The notes: generated from the letters alone by a model not told the origin. Positions 26,639 through 35,667 are shown, counted from the first letter of the stretch. The stretch is DNA of 64,000 bases from IDS-8 sp040902105 (GCA_040902105.1 JBBDXW010000052.1:1-64000), one strand, 5' to 3'. Numbers and translations are program-made.

Positions 26639-26884
26639 ATGCGTTCGGCTTACGACCCCAAAGCGCCCAAGCGGGCTACGAATCTCAGCATCAACGGCGA
26701 CTTGCTCACAATGGCCAGGGAACTCGACATCAACCTCTCCGCTACCATGGAGGTGGCACTGGCCGGTGCCGTGAAACGCGCGCAGCGCAAGCGGTGGCTT
26801 TCCGAGAATCGTGACGCCATGGTCGCCTACAACCAGCATGTCGAAGCAAATGGCGTATTCAGCGACGGGCTTAGAGGCTTCTGA
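26639..26884 (+). CDS. ccdA: CcdA-family antitoxin
   Basis: 81 residues from the preferred ATG at 26639, which has AAGGAGG 8 bases upstream; ATG at 26633 is too close to it. The N-terminus (KAPKRATNLSINGDLLTMAR) is the ribbon-helix-helix DNA-binding part and WLSENRDAMVAYNQHVEANG is the toxin-wrapping C-terminal part, ending GVFSDGLRGF. It neutralises CcdB and represses the operon. Its stop overlaps the ccdB start as TGATG. Confidence 0.93.
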   Translation: MRSAYDPKAPKRATNLSINGDLLTMARELDINLSATMEVALAGAVKRAQRKRWLSENRDAMVAYNQHVEANGVFSDGLRGF

Positions 26885-27201
26885 TGCCCCAGTTCGCCGT
26901 GCACCGGAATCCCAATCGCGCAACCAAAGCCGCCGTACCCCTGCTGCTGGACATACAAAGCGACCTGCTTGAGGAACTCGATACCCGGGTCGTCGTTCCG
27001 CTTTACAAATCAGCTTCGCTGAAAGGCGGAATAATCAAAATTCTGACTCCAGGCGTCGAGGTTGATGGAAAGATGTACATTGCGGTCACACCACAGCTCG
27101 CCGGCATTCCGAGGAAGGCACTCGGCGCCCAGGTGGCCGATCTGTCGGAACGCCGGTACGACATCATCGCTGCGCTGGATCTTCTCGTTACGGGAATCTA
27201 G
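26884..27201 (+). CDS. ccdB: CcdB-family gyrase toxin
   Basis: 105 residues of CcdB type: MPQFAVHRNPN start, VPLLLDIQSDLLEELDTRVV, the middle PLYKSAS and a C-terminal DLLVTGI. In the F-plasmid toxin the final Trp-Gly-Ile is needed to poison gyrase. Here the position is Thr-Gly-Ile, as in a number of chromosomal homologues, so its potency as a gyrase poison is uncertain. Translated by one-base overlap with ccdA. Confidence 0.92.
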   Translation: MPQFAVHRNPNRATKAAVPLLLDIQSDLLEELDTRVVVPLYKSASLKGGIIKILTPGVEVDGKMYIAVTPQLAGIPRKALGAQVADLSERRYDIIAALDLLVTGI

Positions 27202-27222
27202 CCTTAAAACCTGAGCGAGCGT

Positions 27223-27241
27223 TATCACACACTGTGTGATA
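27223..27241. promoter_or_regulatory. Perfect 19-bp palindrome between convergent genes
   Basis: TATCACACACTGTGTGATA is a perfect inverted repeat with a 1-base centre, between the ends of ccdB and the DUF72 gene. It has no T-run after it, so it is not a typical terminator, and no promoter is recognisable beside it. Function unknown. Confidence 0.55.
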
Positions 27242-27276
27242 CTCAACGATTGCTAACCTGGAACAGCGCTGCGCTC

Positions 27277-27963
27277 CTACAGGGCAAGCATGCGCTCGGC
27301 GTAGGCCGGGCCGGCGCCGCCCTCCTCGTGCTTGAAGTACACGAAGGCGCGCTCGAAATCCGCGCAGCGTGCTTTCCACGACTTCAGTGCCTTGTCGCTG
27401 TACGACGCGGCGCGCAGCCGCAGATAGGTCAGCGCGGAGGTCCTGGGCAGCTCGGGCGGTTCGCCGCCTTCGTTGTCCGCCGTGACCCACGCCGCATTGC
27501 GCCGTGCGAGTGCCGCGTAGACGGCTTCGTCGCTCCACGACGCGTGCCGGAACTCGAACGCGACCGGCACGCCGTCGGGCACCAGGTCCAGGAACGCAGC
27601 GAGCTTCTCGACGCCGACGCGTGCGTGCGGCGGCAACTGGAACAGCACGACTCCCAGGCGCGGGCCGAGCGCCTCGAGCGTCTCAAAAAAATATCCCGCC
27701 TCCTCGCTGCAATCGGCAAGCTGTTTCGAGTGGGTGATCCGGCGCGGCGCCTTGATCGCAAACCGGAAGGTGTCGGGAACCTGTGCGGCCCAGCCTTCGA
27801 GCACGCTGCGTCTCGGCATGCGGTAGAACGTGTTGTTAATCTCGACCGTTGGCAAGCGCCCGGCGTAGAACGCGAGCATCTCGTTCGCCGGCAGCTTCCC
27901 GGGATAGAACGGTCCTTTCCACTCCTTGAACGAGAAGCCGCTGGTGCCGCAGTAAAGTTTCAT
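27277..27963 (-). CDS. DUF72 family protein
   Basis: 228 residues from MKLYCGTSGFSF. Family landmarks are KLYCGTSGFSFKEWKGPFYP, FYAGRLPTVEINNTFYRMP and the C-terminal TYLRLRAASY. DUF72 proteins have a TIM-barrel fold and no established reaction. The frame continues upstream to 28143 into tetR, but the homologous start is at 27963. It follows tetR by 28 bases on the same strand, so it may be transcribed with it. Confidence 0.88.
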   Translation of the reverse strand: MKLYCGTSGFSFKEWKGPFYPGKLPANEMLAFYAGRLPTVEINNTFYRMPRRSVLEGWAAQVPDTFRFAIKAPRRITHSKQLADCSEEAGYFFETLEALGPRLGVVLFQLPPHARVGVEKLAAFLDLVPDGVPVAFEFRHASWSDEAVYAALARRNAAWVTADNEGGEPPELPRTSALTYLRLRAASYSDKALKSWKARCADFERAFVYFKHEEGGAGPAYAERMLAL

Positions 27964-27991
27964 CGTCCTCGACCTTCGACAACCGGATTGT

Positions 27992-28582
27992 CTATATCTC
28001 TTCGGCGTACGTTTGCCCAAGGAGCAGATCCGCGAAGTGATTGACCAGCGTATCCATGTCGCGGTCTTCATTCTTGCCGACATTGACGACAAAGCCGTCG
28101 AACGCCATCCAGGACAGAAAGGAAATCTTGGTGTCCATTGCAAGAAATCTGCGGCGTCGCGGCAGACATTCCTGGATCAGCTCGTTCAGGAATTCCTCGC
28201 ACCACTTGAGAATGTCGTGCGGCTTCTCGATATCCGAAGTCGCCGTCGCAATGGCCTGGATGAGATTGTTCGCAAACGCGTTGTCTTCGCGCGGGATATC
28301 CTGCCACAGGGAAAGAAAGATGAAGCGAAGCCGCTGCTTCGGGTCTTGTATCTCCCGCGCGTCCCTGGCCAGCTTCAACATTCTCGCCTTCATCATCGGC
28401 GTCCACACGGCATAGAACAAGTGCAGTTTGGACGGGAAGTAAACGTACAGGTTCGCGACTGCAGTGCCCGCATCGGCGGCGATCTCCTCCATGCGGCACT
28501 TCAGGTAGCCGTTCTCCCGAAACAGGCGCGCAGCGCTATCGAGAATGGCATCGCGCCTCTCGCTCTTCTTTACCTGGGCCAT
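27992..28582 (-). CDS. TetR-family regulator
   Basis: 196 residues. The N-terminal HTH is complete: RRDAILDSAARLFRENGYLK, MEEIAADAGTAVANLYVYFP. The remaining 140 residues form the usual helical ligand pocket with no recognised ligand type. It lies directly downstream of the TonB receptor operon. A 12-base sequence in front of it matches part of the receptor promoter-operator, so it is the likely repressor of that cluster as well as of itself. Confidence 0.88.
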   Translation of the reverse strand: MAQVKKSERRDAILDSAARLFRENGYLKCRMEEIAADAGTAVANLYVYFPSKLHLFYAVWTPMMKARMLKLARDAREIQDPKQRLRFIFLSLWQDIPREDNAFANNLIQAIATATSDIEKPHDILKWCEEFLNELIQECLPRRRRFLAMDTKISFLSWMAFDGFVVNVGKNEDRDMDTLVNHFADLLLGQTYAEEI

Positions 28583-28654
28583 GATTGCTTCCGTTATGCG
28601 CGCACGTCAGATCAGGGTGCGCAAAAAATCAGCAGTTTACCGTTGTGGGTCGCA

Positions 28655-28666
28655 TTGACAAGCGAA
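28655..28666. promoter_or_regulatory. Operator half-site in front of tetR
   Basis: TTGACAAGCGAA occurs here, 73 bases upstream of the tetR start, and again in the receptor promoter (minus strand, 34127-34138). In the receptor promoter it covers the -35 and one arm of the palindrome. Only one arm is present here. Binding is inferred. Confidence 0.4.
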
Positions 28667-28667
28667 A

Positions 28668-29549
28668 TCAGGTCCTCTGGGTGCCCAGCTGTTTCCCGAG
28701 CAGCAGGTAGAACACCCGCTCCGACAGGGACAGTTCGTCCTGGCAGCCTTGCGGATCAATGTAAGGATTCGGCCCCTCGCCTTTCTCCAGCAGCCGGAAT
28801 TTTTCTTCCATGTGGTGAATCGGCGCGTGCGGCCCGAGCGGCACGTCGCAAGAGAGGCCGCGCAGGACGATGAACGCCTCCTGAAACTGCTTCTGGATGT
28901 CCGTTGAAGTGACGTCCGTACGCGGAGTCGCCGTGGCACCGCCGAGAAAAACGACATCGTATTCCGTGCCGTCCTCTTCGGCTTCAAGCGTCCAGGTCGT
29001 GGTGCCGGGCGTGTGTCCCGCCGTCAGATGCGCTGTCAAGGTCTCGCCCCCGAGAGTGATGGTATCGCGATGACGAAGCACCCGGTCAACCGGCGGGCTC
29101 CGGCTTCCGGGCGTCATTTCCGCGAGGAGCGGAATATCCTCTCGCATCGCCATCAGCAGCGCGCCCGTTTGCCCTTTGATCGTTGCATTCGCGGACATGT
29201 GGTCGGCATGGGCGTGACTTCCCAGCACGATACCGATATCGGTCCATTCGAAGCCGAGCTCCTCGACGGATTTCCGGATCAACGGAAGCGTCTGTTCGTC
29301 GTTCGAGTTGATCAGTATATGCCCGGCGGATGTAGCAATCAGGAAGGACGCGAGATTGCGCGTTCCAACGTAGTAGACGTTATCGATGATGCGGTGGCCG
29401 GGCCATGGCGCCAGCTGGTGCTCCCGCGAGGAATTCGGGTTCCACCGCAAGACCTCTTCATCCGTTCGGCATCGTTCGCATTGGGCTGATGCCGACGTCC
29501 CCACGGAGAGTGCGCCGATGAGAAGCAGCGTACAAAGACGATTTCGCAT
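28668..29549 (-). CDS. Subclass-B3-like metallo-beta-lactamase-fold hydrolase
   Basis: 293 residues with a signal peptide (CTLLLIGALSVGTSASA) placing it in the periplasm. The zinc motif is SHAHADHMS, with a later GHTPGTT and PHAPIHHMEEK. The layout (ILINSNDEQ..., LGFEWTDIGIVLGSHAHADH, LLAEM) resembles subclass B3 beta-lactamases and related lactonases, but active-site similarity alone does not prove beta-lactamase activity. ATG at 29549 has GGAGGTGG 3 bases upstream of GC; the frame continues upstream without homology. Last gene of the receptor operon. Confidence 0.82.
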   Translation of the reverse strand: MRNRLCTLLLIGALSVGTSASAQCERCRTDEEVLRWNPNSSREHQLAPWPGHRIIDNVYYVGTRNLASFLIATSAGHILINSNDEQTLPLIRKSVEELGFEWTDIGIVLGSHAHADHMSANATIKGQTGALLMAMREDIPLLAEMTPGSRSPPVDRVLRHRDTITLGGETLTAHLTAGHTPGTTTWTLEAEEDGTEYDVVFLGGATATPRTDVTSTDIQKQFQEAFIVLRGLSCDVPLGPHAPIHHMEEKFRLLEKGEGPNPYIDPQGCQDELSLSERVFYLLLGKQLGTQRT

Positions 29550-29602
29550 GCACCACCTCCAGACCGTTGCTGCCGGCGAGTCCTGAATTCGCCGGTCTCT
29601 GT

Positions 29603-30241
29603 CTACTGCGGCTCCGGCGGCGGCTCCAGCGGCGGCTGCGGACCGAGTACGGCCGTCAGCGCCTCGTGCGCGCAGTCGCCGCTGGCGCCGCCCATCCCGA
29701 TGGTGCCCAGCAGCTGATCCTCGACCACGATCGGGAGTCCGACAGGAGACGTGAACTGGTTCAGTTGCGCGATCCAATGCGCCATCAAGGGATCCGCCTT
29801 GCTGCGGTTCAACCATCGACCCGTATTGTCGCGGAAGTACAGGGCTGTCTTCGCTTTCATGCGCGCTGCATCGACGTTGTCCGAAATCTGGCCGTCCATG
29901 CGCGCCGCCAGTATCGTATTGCCGAACTGATCCATGATGTGGATCGAGCGAGGCTTTCGCTTGCGTTCGGCACAAGCAAAGAATTCGCCCGCGATGCTTT
30001 CGGCGACGTCGAACCGGAGTATGTGCCTTTCGTGCGCCGCTCCCGCTTCATCGCTTCGCACAACCACCTGGTCGAGAGTCACGGCAGGGGCCGCAGCCGA
30101 AGGGGTCGGTCCGGTACAGCCGGCGGCCGTTAGCGCGGCCGCCACCGACAGTGCACCGCATGCGGCGCGGATCGACGGACCGGTCACGATCCCGTGCCTC
30201 ACCCGCTCACGGACTGAGACTGCCGACATACGCCGCGACAT
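29603..30241 (-). CDS. GlcG/HbpS-family protein, predicted lipoprotein
   Basis: 212 residues at most. The GlcG/HbpS (DUF336) fold is seen in HIMDQFGNTILAARMDG, TALYFRDNTGRW and the C-terminal IVVEDQLLGTIGMGGASGD. Members bind heme or cob(II)alamin-like ligands in other bacteria. A lipobox-like LTAAGC precedes the domain. The start is unclear: ATG 30241, ATG 30229 or GTG 30202, the last close to the signal peptide. It overlaps the 3' end of the cytochrome gene. A paralogue lies at 39271. Confidence 0.78.
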   Translation of the reverse strand: MSRRMSAVSVRERVRHGIVTGPSIRAACGALSVAAALTAAGCTGPTPSAAAPAVTLDQVVVRSDEAGAAHERHILRFDVAESIAGEFFACAERKRKPRSIHIMDQFGNTILAARMDGQISDNVDAARMKAKTALYFRDNTGRWLNRSKADPLMAHWIAQLNQFTSPVGLPIVVEDQLLGTIGMGGASGDCAHEALTAVLGPQPPLEPPPEPQ

Positions 30242-31178
30242 TCACGATGTCTTCCGGCGAAAGTTGGCTGCTTACGGCACTCATGTACCCGGTGGTGTCC
30301 GCGAGCCCTTTCCGTTTGCCGTTCCTGAAGTCGTAAAGCTGCCGGACGACATACGTGGGAAAGGCGCCTGCCAGCGCCGGCGCAAGAGCGCTTCCCTTGA
30401 GGTCGACACCGTGACAGGTGACGCAGGCCGCAATTTCTTCGACTCCCTCGGTGGCTATCTCTTTGCCTTTTTCAACGCTGCCGATCGGCACGTAGGTAAG
30501 AAACGTTGCATGCGGATCGCGCGCCTTGACGGCAGTGTAGCTTTCGGGCACCTCGATGATACGTCCGTTCAACGGTTCGGAACGCACGGCGCCGTCACTG
30601 TCCTTCTTCACGACGCGCATGTAGGACCTGCCGTCGAACATGGTCTCGGGAACGGTGTCCTTTTCGACGACTTTCTGAAACTTCCTGACCGGCAACGAGG
30701 CGAACCATGCGGCGGCCGACTCGGCATCCTTTTCGTTCTCCAGGACGTGCAGGTCATCGATGAATGCGCCGAGATACGACTGGCGATCGCCCGCTTTGAA
30801 GGCCGCGAGCTGATGGACAATGTAATCGGCACCGGTTCCGGCAAGTTTGGCAGACTGTGGATGGCCGTTTCCCGATGCAAGATGGCACATCGCGCATGCC
30901 CAGTTATCGGGGGCATTGCCATGTGCCACGACGGGCGGCATCGGCTTATGTTCGCCCGGATACCAGTCCGGCGCGTTGAACATGTCGTCAATCTGTTCCT
31001 GGGTCAGCGACAACGCGCTGCCCGGCAGGGCGACTTCCCCGTGCGCCGGCGCCTGCGGCGATTCCGGCCCTTCTTTCGGTACGGCCCAGACTGGCGTGGG
31101 GGTGGCTTCCACTGCGACAGCGGCCGTGCACAACATCGGCAATGTCACCAGGAGCGTCCAAAGCAGTTCGATCTTCAT
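30207..31178 (-). CDS. Diheme c-type cytochrome
   Basis: 323 residues, Sec signal peptide (LLWTLLVTLPMLCTAAVAV). Two heme c sites: CAMCH (about 94-98) and CVTCH (about 253-257), each followed by a candidate axial Met region (MSAVSSQLSPEDIVNVAAYV for the second). The layout resembles cytochrome c4-like proteins. It is a periplasmic electron carrier, probably serving an oxidation by another cluster member. Its ATG overlaps the receptor stop as TGATG. Confidence 0.88.
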   Translation of the reverse strand: MKIELLWTLLVTLPMLCTAAVAVEATPTPVWAVPKEGPESPQAPAHGEVALPGSALSLTQEQIDDMFNAPDWYPGEHKPMPPVVAHGNAPDNWACAMCHLASGNGHPQSAKLAGTGADYIVHQLAAFKAGDRQSYLGAFIDDLHVLENEKDAESAAAWFASLPVRKFQKVVEKDTVPETMFDGRSYMRVVKKDSDGAVRSEPLNGRIIEVPESYTAVKARDPHATFLTYVPIGSVEKGKEIATEGVEEIAACVTCHGVDLKGSALAPALAGAFPTYVVRQLYDFRNGKRKGLADTTGYMSAVSSQLSPEDIVNVAAYVGSLSP

Positions 31179-34021
31179 CAGAAGAAGTTCAGGCGCGCTC
31201 CTACGGTGAAAAAGCGGCCGACAGTATCGTAAACGCTGAGCGCCGTCGGGTATTGCACGCCGGGGTTATAGTTGATCGGAGGCAGCAGCGGCGGATCCTC
31301 GTCGAACACATTGTTTACCGACAGAAACAACTCGGCCTCGTATTCCGTCGGCAACGCATACTCTATCGTCATGTCGGTATAGAAGACCGAAGACGCTCCG
31401 TCGGATCCGTCCGAGAAAACGGCATCCGGGATGTTGCCGCCGATTCTCGACATGCTGTCGATGAAGCGTTCCTGCGCGTACAGCGTCCACGGACCGCTTT
31501 GCCAGGTCGCTGACAGCACGCCGCTCCATTCAGGAATGCTGGGACCGCCGCTGCCGGGATCGCCGAGAACGCCGGCGTGCTCGTGGTCCTCGCCGCCGAG
31601 GCCGTTGTTCAGCACGTGAGAGCGCACGTAGTTGATGATGGCCCGGACGTCCCATACGCCCGACTCCGACGTGTAGGCCACCTCCAGGTCCACGCCGTCG
31701 GTCTGCAGGAAGCCCAGGTTGATGGGCACCTCTGAGACGGACGTCGGGAAATTCGCCGGCGACGTGTCGGTAATGGGAAAGGGCCGCTCGATGAGGTCGC
31801 ACAGCGGATCGGTATGGCCGGAGTCGTGGCACACCTGAATCATCGCCGTGCCCGAAACCGTCGATATGATGCCGGTGATCTCGAGATCGTAGTAATCCAT
31901 CGATACACTGAATCCCGGCAGCCAGTCGGGCCGATAACCCACACCGAACGTGAGCGTCTCTCCCTCTTCCGGTTGCAGCGTAGGATTGCCGCCACCCTCG
32001 GTCGTGGTAATGGAGGCGACGCCGGTATGTACGTCGAATATACCTGCGATACCCACGGATCGACCGGCGAAAAGATCGAACAGCGTGGGCGAACGGATGT
32101 CCTGGGATTTGGTGAAGCGGAAACGGAGATCCTCGGTAGCCTGGTAGACGAGCCCGACTTTCCACGCTTCCTCCTGCCCGAAGCTGCTGTAATCGACATA
32201 GCGGAAGGCGCCGTTGAACTCCAGGCTGTCAGCGAAGGCTTGGTCAGCGAGCAGCGGGACCGCGAACTCCGTAAACAATTCCGTCGTGTCGTAGGAACCG
32301 TCGGCGACACCGTTGTTGGCGGCAAGGAATCGCAGATTCGTCGGCACGCCCCGCACGCCCGTGCTGTCGACCGGATTTGCCGGATCCGAGTTGCTGGTCT
32401 GATGGATGCTTTGCTCGCGGTAGCTCGCTCCTACGGCGACGGCGACCGGGCCTGCCCAGCTCGAAAACGGGCTGCCCGTCACGTCGAACTGAATTTCATC
32501 GAGATCGTTCTCGACCTCATACATCTGTATGCCGTTGACGTAGGCAATTGCTTCGGCGGATGGCGCGCCTTCGCCGAACACGTTGATTGGAACGCAGTCG
32601 TCGCGCAATCCCGGATTTGTCAAAGTGATGCGACACACGATGTTGTCGGACGCGTCGAGGACCGCATCGAGCGCCGCGGCGAAGTTGACGTTCTGCAAAT
32701 GGTTCGTGGTCTGACTGTCCATGTCCACGGAAGCCCGGGTGTAGTGGGCATTCCATTCCCAGTCTTCCCACAGGCTACCGTTGAGACCAGCCGTAACGTT
32801 CACGGATTCGTTGTCCACGATGTTGTCGATGAATCCCATGTCGACGTGCAGCCGGTCCATGCCGAAGTTTTCGGTACCGGTGTCCGTCAGTACATCCTGC
32901 GCCGCGGCCGGCAGGAACGGGTTGCCGCTGAATATCGTGATGTCGGGTCCGAAAGTGAAGTTGGGATGTGCGCTGTAGGTGTTACGGGAATCCCCGTAGG
33001 CAGCCTGTACGAAACCGGTCACTTCGGGGCTGAAGTCGTAACTCAGCCGCCCGAACAGCGCATCGGAACGCAATGTGCCCGTCAGGGAGTGACTGGGCCA
33101 GCGCGTGCCGTCGCCGCCAATACTGAAGCCGTCCGATGCAGTGGGCGTGCCGGGATCGAACGGAGCCAGGTCGCCCGACGGGGTGAACATCTGCCCGGCC
33201 AGGGGACCGGTCAATATGAGTCCGCCGTTGTTTATGTTGTTGAAGCGGACGCCCTGTTCCCGCCGGTAGGGATTCGCGGCCGTGCCGTCACCGACCGTCA
33301 ACCACGACGGCTCCCAGTAGGGGCGATCCGAAAGTTCCGGGACCCCGTCAGAATCCACCCGCTCCGCGCTGAATAACAGGTGCATCCGGTCGTCCTGCAG
33401 CGCCGTGCCGCCGGCGATGCCGAGCCGGTAGGTGTCGGCGTCTCCTTCGCCGGATTGACCGAGCTGGGCGAAGGTCTTCAGGCCCTGAAAGTCGGTATCG
33501 AGTACGTAATTGACCACGCCCGATACGGCGTCCGCGCCGTACACCGCCGATGCGCCCGCGGTTACGATCTCGACCCGCTCGACCAGCATCTGCGGCAGCG
33601 TGTTCACGTCGACGGTACCGACGAAACTCGTCGGCGGCACGCGCCGGCCGTCGAGCAGAATCAGGCTGCGAATCGGACCGACGCCCCGCAGGTTGAGGTT
33701 GTTTCCGGCCTGCGGGGTGTCGAAGCTCAGCAGATTATTGGATCGTTCGGTTCGCGATTCCCGGAACTGCGGGAGCTGATTCAGGGCGTCCGCGAGGTTG
33801 GTCGGGGCAGCTCTCCCGAGGCGCTCCGAATCGACGACCGTCACCGGCGTGACGGCCTCGTACCCGTCGCGCGCTTCCAGGCGGGAACCGGTAACGACGA
33901 CTTCCTCGATTGCCGCTTCACCGCTGCCGGGCTCCTGAGCCATGCCCGGTGAGCCTGCAAAAAAACCCGCAACAAAACCCGTTGCGGCACCACTGCCGAT
34001 GCGTGCCCATTTGCCAGACAT
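31178..34021 (-). CDS. TonB-dependent outer-membrane receptor
   Basis: 947 residues. Signal region ends near GMAQEPGSG, followed by the TonB-box-like EEVVVTGSRLEA and a plug domain (TPVTVVDSERLGRAAPTNLA, NNLNLRGVGPIRSLILLDGR, NTLPQMLVERVEIVTAGASA). The barrel ends with the usual aromatic C-terminus (VGARLNFF). It imports a large or scarce substrate at the expense of TonB/ExbBD energy. Start at 34021 has GGAGGGGGAG upstream. First gene of the operon with cytochrome, GlcG and MBL genes, so these probably process the imported compound. Confidence 0.94.
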   Translation of the reverse strand: MSGKWARIGSGAATGFVAGFFAGSPGMAQEPGSGEAAIEEVVVTGSRLEARDGYEAVTPVTVVDSERLGRAAPTNLADALNQLPQFRESRTERSNNLLSFDTPQAGNNLNLRGVGPIRSLILLDGRRVPPTSFVGTVDVNTLPQMLVERVEIVTAGASAVYGADAVSGVVNYVLDTDFQGLKTFAQLGQSGEGDADTYRLGIAGGTALQDDRMHLLFSAERVDSDGVPELSDRPYWEPSWLTVGDGTAANPYRREQGVRFNNINNGGLILTGPLAGQMFTPSGDLAPFDPGTPTASDGFSIGGDGTRWPSHSLTGTLRSDALFGRLSYDFSPEVTGFVQAAYGDSRNTYSAHPNFTFGPDITIFSGNPFLPAAAQDVLTDTGTENFGMDRLHVDMGFIDNIVDNESVNVTAGLNGSLWEDWEWNAHYTRASVDMDSQTTNHLQNVNFAAALDAVLDASDNIVCRITLTNPGLRDDCVPINVFGEGAPSAEAIAYVNGIQMYEVENDLDEIQFDVTGSPFSSWAGPVAVAVGASYREQSIHQTSNSDPANPVDSTGVRGVPTNLRFLAANNGVADGSYDTTELFTEFAVPLLADQAFADSLEFNGAFRYVDYSSFGQEEAWKVGLVYQATEDLRFRFTKSQDIRSPTLFDLFAGRSVGIAGIFDVHTGVASITTTEGGGNPTLQPEEGETLTFGVGYRPDWLPGFSVSMDYYDLEITGIISTVSGTAMIQVCHDSGHTDPLCDLIERPFPITDTSPANFPTSVSEVPINLGFLQTDGVDLEVAYTSESGVWDVRAIINYVRSHVLNNGLGGEDHEHAGVLGDPGSGGPSIPEWSGVLSATWQSGPWTLYAQERFIDSMSRIGGNIPDAVFSDGSDGASSVFYTDMTIEYALPTEYEAELFLSVNNVFDEDPPLLPPINYNPGVQYPTALSVYDTVGRFFTVGARLNFF

Positions 34022-34108
34022 GTCACTCCCCCTCCAGCTCGAACCTGCACCCGTCGCTTTGCGGCCTTGCGCCGCGAACGTAAGCAAAAACGAATCAAGT
34101 TCAGTAAA

Positions 34109-34138
34109 ATTCTAAAGCGAACGCGATTCGCTTGTCAA
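34109..34138 (-). promoter_or_regulatory. Receptor-operon promoter with operator in the spacer
   Basis: Minus strand: -35 TTGACA (34133-34138) and -10 TAGAAT (34109-34114) with an 18-base spacer. The spacer is occupied by the palindrome AAGCGAACGCGATTCGCTT (34115-34133), arms AAGCGAA/TTCGCTT. A repressor bound there would block RNA polymerase. On the plus strand, TTGTCA (34132-34137) and TACAGA (34154-34159), 16 bases apart, could form a divergent promoter for the MBL gene at 34215, sharing the operator. Confidence 0.75.
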
Positions 34139-34214
34139 CCCGGTACGCGCCGATACAGAATGAGGGGAACGCGCCGGCCATCCCGGAACGGCGAGCACCG
34201 CAAAGGATTTTTGC

Positions 34215-35147
34215 ATGGCCAGATGGACCATTTACTTCGGTTTTTTCGTTGCCGTGACAGTCGGGCAACCTGCCGCGGCACAGTCCGACTTCTCCGAGGT
34301 GGAGATCGAAACCACGCCGATCGGCGACGGGCTCTACGTGCTCATTGGCGCCGGCGGCAACATCGGCCTGTCGGCGGGCAACGACGGCGCGTTTTTGATC
34401 GACGACCAGTTCGCCCCGCTGACGGACAAGATCCGACGCGCGATCGCCGAGGTTACGGACGAAGAGGTCCGCTTCATCATCAACACGCACTGGCACGGGG
34501 ATCACACGGGCGGCAACGAGAATTTCGCACAGGCCGGAGCGGTGATCGTCGCTCACGACAACGTTCGCTCCCGCATGCAAGTCGAACAGTTTGTGCCGCT
34601 CTTCGATCACCGGGCGCCGCCGGCGCCGGCCGACGCGCTGCCGATCGTCACGTTTTCCGAGGCCGTCACGTTTCACTGGAATGACAAGACGATCCGCGCG
34701 TTCCATGTCGAGAAGGCGCACACCGACGGCGACGCGATCATTCATTTCGTCGAAGACGACATCTATCACATGGGCGACGTGTACTGGACGAGCGGTTACC
34801 CGCGCATCGATGCCGGCAACGGCGGATCGGTCGACGGCGTGATCAAGGCTGTCGAACGGGTGCTGGAGGCAGCCGACGAGGACAGCCGGATCATTCCTGG
34901 CCACGGAAACCTTCCGCCGCGCGGCCTCGCTGCGCTGCGTTCCTACCTCCTGATGCTCACAGGCGTTCGCGATGAGGTGCAAAGTCTGATCGACCAGGGA
35001 CTGTCGGAAGAGGGCGTCATCGCAGCGAAACCGACGCGACGCTTCGATGGGGACTGGGGCGCCGACAGGTCACCCGACTCGTTCGCGCAAATCGTCTATA
35101 CGAGTCTCAAGGAACAGGCGCGAGACACTCCCGCGAGAGAGAGATGA
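34215..35147 (+). CDS. MBL-fold metallo-hydrolase, periplasmic
   Basis: 310 residues, signal peptide ending near QPAAAQSD. Zinc motif THWHGDHTGG, then VEKAHTDGDAI and IIPGHGNL supply further ligands. This is the common periplasmic MBL family of unknown substrate, distinct from the B3-like enzyme of the receptor operon. AAGGA is placed 10 bases before the ATG. It is divergent from the receptor and probably under the same operator. Confidence 0.85.
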   Translation: MARWTIYFGFFVAVTVGQPAAAQSDFSEVEIETTPIGDGLYVLIGAGGNIGLSAGNDGAFLIDDQFAPLTDKIRRAIAEVTDEEVRFIINTHWHGDHTGGNENFAQAGAVIVAHDNVRSRMQVEQFVPLFDHRAPPAPADALPIVTFSEAVTFHWNDKTIRAFHVEKAHTDGDAIIHFVEDDIYHMGDVYWTSGYPRIDAGNGGSVDGVIKAVERVLEAADEDSRIIPGHGNLPPRGLAALRSYLLMLTGVRDEVQSLIDQGLSEEGVIAAKPTRRFDGDWGADRSPDSFAQIVYTSLKEQARDTPARER

Positions 35148-35163
35148 ACGCGCGCAGCCGCGC

Positions 35164-35667
35164 TCAGCCCGGCAAGTTGTCGACGGCTCTCGAGAATCGC
35201 CAATACAGTACGGCAAGCGTTGCCACGGCACCGGCAGCGCCGATCGCGGAAACCACTTCACCGGCAAGTTTGAGTCCCAGAAACTGCAGGAAAAGTCCTG
35301 CCGGATAGACGACGGCGGTGACAGCCAGGCTGAACAGCAGGCGATTATCGATGCCGCCGTTGCGATTCACGACGGATGAAAGCAGACCGATCAGTATCAG
35401 CAGAATTCCCATGTTGATGCTATGACCGTGAACGTCGGCCGCCCGCCGCTGCGTGATGCTGTTACGGCTTATCTCCTCCTCGACTGCGCGCCATTCGCCG
35501 TCGCCTCCGCCTGTCCCGGCGATCTGTTCGAATAGCGGCTGATACGCGTCGTGCGCAACCAGCCGGGCCTGATGCCCGGTCGACCAGCCGAACAGCAGCG
35601 CGAACACGAATCCCGCCAGAATGAGCAGCAGGCCGACGCCGATCAACCGCCGGCTCCAGCGGGTCAT
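35164..35667 (-). CDS. Single-module HGHS membrane protein
   Basis: 167 residues. One N-terminal helix (LIGVGLLLILAGFVFALLFG), a soluble loop of about 60 residues, then VHGHSINMGILLILIGLLSS opening the second helix and two more helices. The His-Gly-His-Ser motif at the base of the second helix also occurs twice in the larger neighbour, so this protein equals one repeat unit. The ATG overlaps the neighbour's stop as ATGA (35664-35667). Possible heme or metal ligation by the His pair is inference only. Confidence 0.7.
   Translation of the reverse strand: MTRWSRRLIGVGLLLILAGFVFALLFGWSTGHQARLVAHDAYQPLFEQIAGTGGGDGEWRAVEEEISRNSITQRRAADVHGHSINMGILLILIGLLSSVVNRNGGIDNRLLFSLAVTAVVYPAGLFLQFLGLKLAGEVVSAIGAAGAVATLAVLYWRFSRAVDNLPG

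Noticed and set aside
26597..26643. GCGCAT repeats as a short CRISPR-like array
   Set aside because: Only three short copies with unequal spacing; better explained as the ccd operator.
31188..31204. GCGCTCCTACGG as a REP arm
   Set aside because: It is the coding end of the TonB receptor and has no inverted partner.
31814..33376. 520-codon plus-strand frame opposite the TonB receptor
   Set aside because: Composition-driven antisense frame; the receptor plug and barrel are intact on the minus strand.
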